Below, piece after piece: positions 21,801-27,800 of a stretch of 64,000 bases of DNA. Positions within the stretch are counted from its first letter, which is position 1. Every line of letters starts with the position of its first letter. The notes beneath the pieces were generated by a model, which was not told the DNA's origin, ran no database searches, and saw nothing but the letters and a program-made list of their open reading frames with translations. The position numbers and the translations under genes were made by a program. Origin of the DNA: Branchiostoma floridae (Eukaryota; Chordata; Leptocardii; Amphioxiformes; Branchiostomatidae); the NCBI RefSeq assembly GCF_000003815.2, contig NC_049995.1, forward strand, positions 15,916,931 through 15,980,930. Direction: 5' to 3'.

Positions 21801-24800
21801 AACAAAACAAAACCTCACATGCGCATGTGTACATCATCCCTGCTGTTTCTGATGAAGAATAGAACTTTGGTACAAACCTCTATATTGTATATTGTAGGCA
21901 AACACAACGGGTACCGTGCCGCTCCTGGTGTGAGGAAGTCCTCAACATGGCTGATGACCGGACGAAGACTCTGTTTCCTACCTGTGACCTGTTTCCGTCA
22001 CCACCACACGTCTGTTGGAACCCTATACCAGAGAAGAATTATGGCGAAAGTAAGCACGATTCATCAATTTCTACTGGTAGTATTACCTACAGAATGGCTG
22101 ATACTGGATATACCAGTTAAGGGGTCTTAGCTACGAGGCATTTGACATTTATTTCTCAATTAGAGTCATGGTTTAAGAAAGAGATCAGTAGGTTTTAATG
22201 TCTCTGCAAATGTTAAAAAGCATTCTGTATCTCACCCGTGTTGTTCATTCTGGATAAAGTTGAACTGCAATTTCCGACACAAAAAATGACTTATCCGAAG
22301 TCGAATGGTCGACTCTGGACATTGACAAATGCATCAAATCTCTAAGATCAACATATCAATTCAAACTTCTACCAGAAAAGTGTATTTCTACTACGTTCAA
22401 AACTCCCTTACTTTCAGAGAATAGTACTTGGAACTCACTACAATTCACGAGCAGATCTCTAATAACATCTCCAAATGTATCCATAGAAACCTTCAGAATT
22501 TCCATTCTCAGTCATTGCCATCATCTCATGCCTGATACATTTGATCTGCAAAACATTTACTTATGTTCTTAGGCTCAGCTATGAGTACTATAATTATTAA
22601 TTATTACCATTATTTGTATTATTTTAGCCATTAGTGTTGTCTATTACTCGCCTTATCTTTGTAATAGTTGCCTAGTTGCATTTATTGCCGTTCATATAAC
22701 CTGTATGCGATTGTTTTGCTGTACGTGTTTGTTATGTTTTAGACCAGTATTCTATTCTTTTTTCCTCTTTATTTCCTCTGTAATGGGACAAAGTTTAGAT
22801 AAATTGATAAATAAATGCCATAGTCCTGAAGCAACTTTGATTTCATCGCACACATTCGGGAATGAATCAGTTTTTAAGTTCTGATGACATGGCTGTTTCT
22901 TCTCCCCAGATTGCTACCATGGTAGCGGCATAAACTACCGCGGCACATGGAGTAAAACTGCTTCCGGGGCAGATTGTGTGGAGTGGTCCGTTGCAAATGT
23001 GACTGGCTACCCCTGGGCTAACATAGAGAACAACTACTGCCGAAACCCTTACAGGCTTGCGCGGCCATTTTGTAAGGTGGAAAATGGTAGCGACGAGGAG
23101 TGTGACGTCATCCCGTGCAGTAAGTTGTGTTGCCAAGATGGGATGCATCCTTAAAACCATAGCACTTTCTGAAGGTCACTCGTAAACATTTATTGTCAAG
23201 AGGTCAAAGTGAAAATCAATAAGGCCTGAAACAAAAACTTGATTCCTCAGCAACATCAAGGGTGTTATTTTCCGATAGATATTATTTTTAGGAAGTACAA
23301 AATGCATATTGCTTCAAAAATACTTTAACCCTACTCAAATGGGGGGGGGGGGGGGGGGTGAGGCCTGTCCCAAATTTCTTGTCACATAACGCACGAACGG
23401 CTTACGCTGGAGCTACCAAATCTGGTGAGTTATCCCTTAAAATATGTAACTACCTGGTATTTTCCCTTTAAATATGTTTTAATAAACGTTTTTTTCCCTT
23501 TAAATATGTTTTAATAAACGTTTTTATTCTATTTCTATTGTCTTTTGCGATTGCTTGCTGAAAAATGTATTTTTGAAAATTCGAGTTGTTACAATTTGTA
23601 GCGAACCTCGAAGTATTTTGGGAATATACTTTAAAGCTTTTAAGCGTTATAATAGCGTCAAATTTCTTAAAGTCTTTATTATGTCTACACAATTATCTGA
23701 AAATCTGGTGGCCATATAATACGTCGTTCAAGTGTTACATGAGTTAGAAGGGCGAGCCTCAAACGTACCCCCATCAGAGATTGATAATTAGATAGGTCTG
23801 AATAGGGTTAAAGTACCCAGTAGTCCCGTATCTATCCGAATGGTAAGTGCATGGGTAGGGTCTGCATGGGGTGTCATGTCGCGTTGCGTAATTGACCACA
23901 AATAGAATTTTGTAAAAAGTCGTCGTCTGATTATGTTTTCTGCCTATCCTGCCCAAGTACTTAGGCCAGTATTCATTGATACATAATCTGTCGAAAAATA
24001 ACACCCCCTTCTGGAGTTAAGTAATTCTTTAATCACTGTGCGTACGCAGAGCCATCGATTTTCCTATCAAAATCAGACTTTTTTTTCATTTGAAATTTTT
24101 GTTTTATTACGATAGAGTTAAGTCATTTGTTTCGTGTTCAATAAATCCACTACCGAAATGCATTATATTCTGAGTATTATCTGTCGATTAGCCACCTCGT
24201 ACAAAACAGGTGCTTTGTGCGAGCGATTTCCTCGACAATGTCTTGAAGCAATCTTTCTTAAGCATAATGATTCTTATTGCGTGAATTATAACACCCAGAT
24301 ATAGCTGTTTGCTTGGACATGGGCCCTCCAGACCACGGCAGTAGAAGCCCTACCAAGAGGTTCTACAACGTGGGAGAAAAGGTCAAGTACACCTGCGACG
24401 AAGGTTACACCCTGGACTCCAGACATACCAGCAGAGTCAGGTGCTTCGAAGGAGGCATCTGGCAATATGACAAACCCAGCTGTTCAGGTAATTGTGATAG
24501 AGTTGTGAAAAACCCTGTATTTTCTACAAAGATGTACATTCTAAGTTTAGCACTTAGAGACAAGATGGCGCATGAGGATACGCAAGGAGGTATGTTTTCT
24601 TGAAAGCAAATGCATCATTTTTTTTTCATTTTTGTAGAGTGAAGTATCTGTTAAATATAACGAAGGAACTCTATTTGACAGCTATAACAAATAACAAGAT
24701 ATTGTCAAAGTTATAAAACAGGAAAACAAACACCATTACATTACGTAAGCAACCCAAAATTTTCTGTACCTCTCCAGACATAATAGCTTAACAGATTTGC

Positions 24801-27800
24801 CTGAACACATTTGAATAACTCTAAAAAATGATAATAAAAAAACACCTAACATGGCACATCACATTTACAAGTACCCAAGCCAGATATGCCTTTCAGTTGC
24901 TTAACCTTAAAATCTGCTGAAATTTTCCCCTCGTTTTATAAATTTGTACGAGTAACTAGAACTATGCCTAAGTAACTGTTTTTGTGCTGTTAGTTACTTT
25001 GTTATCTAAAATCTAATATTCCAAACATCTTGAAACGAAATTCGATCTGCGTTTGATCCTAACGATGGACATGCATCATTCCTCTCCTTAGTGGATATAA
25101 AAGGTACACTGCAAGATGACCTACTCGACGGATACAGTCCAAACCAGGCGCCAGATGCTGAGACTAAGAACCGCACACTTGTCATCTTCAGTGGTAATGT
25201 GGAACAGATCACCGACCTGGTAAGCTTTACTATCTATAATGTATGTGAGATTCTTCTGGGTTTATAAACTGCACAACAGAATTTAAGTAATCGAAGCTGC
25301 AACTTTTATTTCAGGACGAAAAGAAGGAGCTTCTAGTTGCATCCCTAGTCATTGAATTCGTAAGTGGACCCAGTTATAACACCTTTCGTCACTTTCAAAA
25401 ATCTTCTGTTTATGTCGTTTTGCATTGATTGATGGAGTTTAGTGGCTTTTTCCACAAAATTGCATAATATTAAAAATATATATTTTGTCAGACCTGGCAG
25501 GACAGCCGACTGAAGTGGAAATCGCAGTACTACGGGAACACCAAGATCCTCAGCGTCCCGGGCAGCAGCATCTGGACCCCTACACTTACTCTGAAGAGGA
25601 AGTATGTGCTTGTCTCTTCTTAAACATTTATCATGGCATAAGATGGAATCTTGCTTAATCTTTTCATCGTAGTTTCAGAAATATAATGAATTATAATGAA
25701 TATGTTTAACAGGCAAACAATAATTTTGTTGTGCCCAACGTAGCAGGATTCTACCTAAGTCCAATATGAATGTTCATATTGGACTTAGGTAGAATTTATA
25801 GTATTTATGACGACTCCGGAGACAATTCTGTAAACAGGTCCTTCATACTGGTAGATCTAGATAGTAGATAGATTCCTATTAATCAGTTAATGAAAACCAC
25901 ATTGATATTTAATCTTGTAAATGTGTATTTATTGTATCGACCGCCACTGTTAAATGTTCAGGACAGGGAGCATTTAGAATGTTAAACTCCAGATGGTCAG
26001 GCTCTAGTGAGATTATCTCACAGCTGTGAATTACGTTTATAGTATTTTGATACTAATTTTTTTCTTTTAATCTTATAGTTGTAAACATGTATAGTGTTTT
26101 AATAACTCTGTTGTTCTGTTGATTGTAGTTTCAGCAGTCAGCTTTTGACTTTATGTGCAAGGAGTGTGCAATTCAGGCAACAGGCTGCAAAATGCCTTTG
26201 TCGATTTGTACAATAAACCATTTATGAATGAATGGATAAGGGTATGCTTGTTCCGCAACAATGTAGATTTAACAGAAAGTGATTCTTTTCTTTATGGCTA
26301 ATCGAATTAAGATTACACAGGTACTGAAGTTCTATATCAAACTTGCTTTTTCAGACATACGAGGAATTTCATTTTACTAGTAAACAGAATATTGTTCAGG
26401 ATTCTAACTCAATGCAACACAACAACTAACAGTACAAGTACGAGGAAACAATGGTTGTCAGAAAACTGAGAAATGACGAGACTTTGTTGATTTTGCACAG
26501 TGCCGATCCTTTATACAAATTACCTAAGGACGTACCGATCCTGATCAGCACCGATGGTACGGTAACATGGAGGGTGGAGACTCTGACCAGCACCATCTGC
26601 AATGCAGACCCGTTCCTCTTCCCTGCCGACACCATGGAGTGTCACATCTGTTTCTCCATATCTGCAATTGAGCAAACCATCGGTAAGGTTTTAGCAATCT
26701 GTCATGAAAACATATACAGTCAAACCTGCCCGAGCGACCACCTCTTCTCAGCGACCACCTGGCCATTTCGACCGCTTTTCCTCGGTTCCGATTTTTTTCC
26801 CATTGACGTAAGCATTAAGTGACCTTTTCTCAACGACCACCTGGCCAACGCGACCGCGACCGGCCCAAATTGGGACGCATAACGACCGCATCATTTTCAA
26901 AATTGAGGTTTTCATCGATTTTTTATGATAACTAGCACGATTATGTGCCGCAATCGGCCAGTTCGCCACGGCTTTTGACTGCCATTACGATGTTATGTTT
27001 AGAATACAGATGGCGGCGGTCAATGGGTGGGTCAATGGGGCAGTCTACTGTAATATGGGAGGAAATTCCGTTGTAAGAAAATCCGAATTTAGTTGTTACT
27101 GTTTTTTTTTTCAATCTATATCATCATAAGGTGAACGAATGCTGAAACGTATATAGCCTCATAGTTTTTCAAGAAAGATCTGTGTAGCTCATACCTTTTT
27201 AAGAAAGATCTGTGTGAGTGCTTTTGTTCAACTGTACTGTACATTCACCCGTGGGTAAGTACGCTATCGGGACGTACCGGGCATCGAATTCGAAAAGTGC
27301 ACCGTAGTTATTTCAGATACAGCGATCAAGAACACAGTGACGCATAAAGGCTTGTATGGTAACAGACAGCATCAAAGTTCCCTTACTGTCTAGAACGTTA
27401 GTGTACAAATATTGAGCTTTAGAACACTGTATCGAATAAAAGCTCGATAAAAGCTTGGGGTGTGCGTGTTGTATTTGACATTAAAGACCTCTCTTCTTTG
27501 CGCACGTGCAGTGTGCTTGCTATTTGCCATTAAACACAGCGGAAACCATTTATACTTTGCATCGGGCATGTTTTGAGTTGATACTCTTCTCAGCGACCAC
27601 CTGTCCAAATCGACCGTTTTTTCCGGTCCCCAGGGTGGTCGACTTGGGCAGGTTTGACTGTAATCAATTTCATTCTATTAATATTGGTGTAATTGTTTTT
27701 CAAATTTAGAGACCATAAATCAAGTAACACATGTTAAAGCGATACAAAACGGGAAAACAACCCGCAAGAATTTCCTACATTCAATCATATAGTGGCACTT

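Noticed and set aside
26426-27608. Open frames within the 26.4-27.6 kb intron
   Set aside because: They cover the antisense of exon 19 or the inner repeats of a MITE and match nothing.
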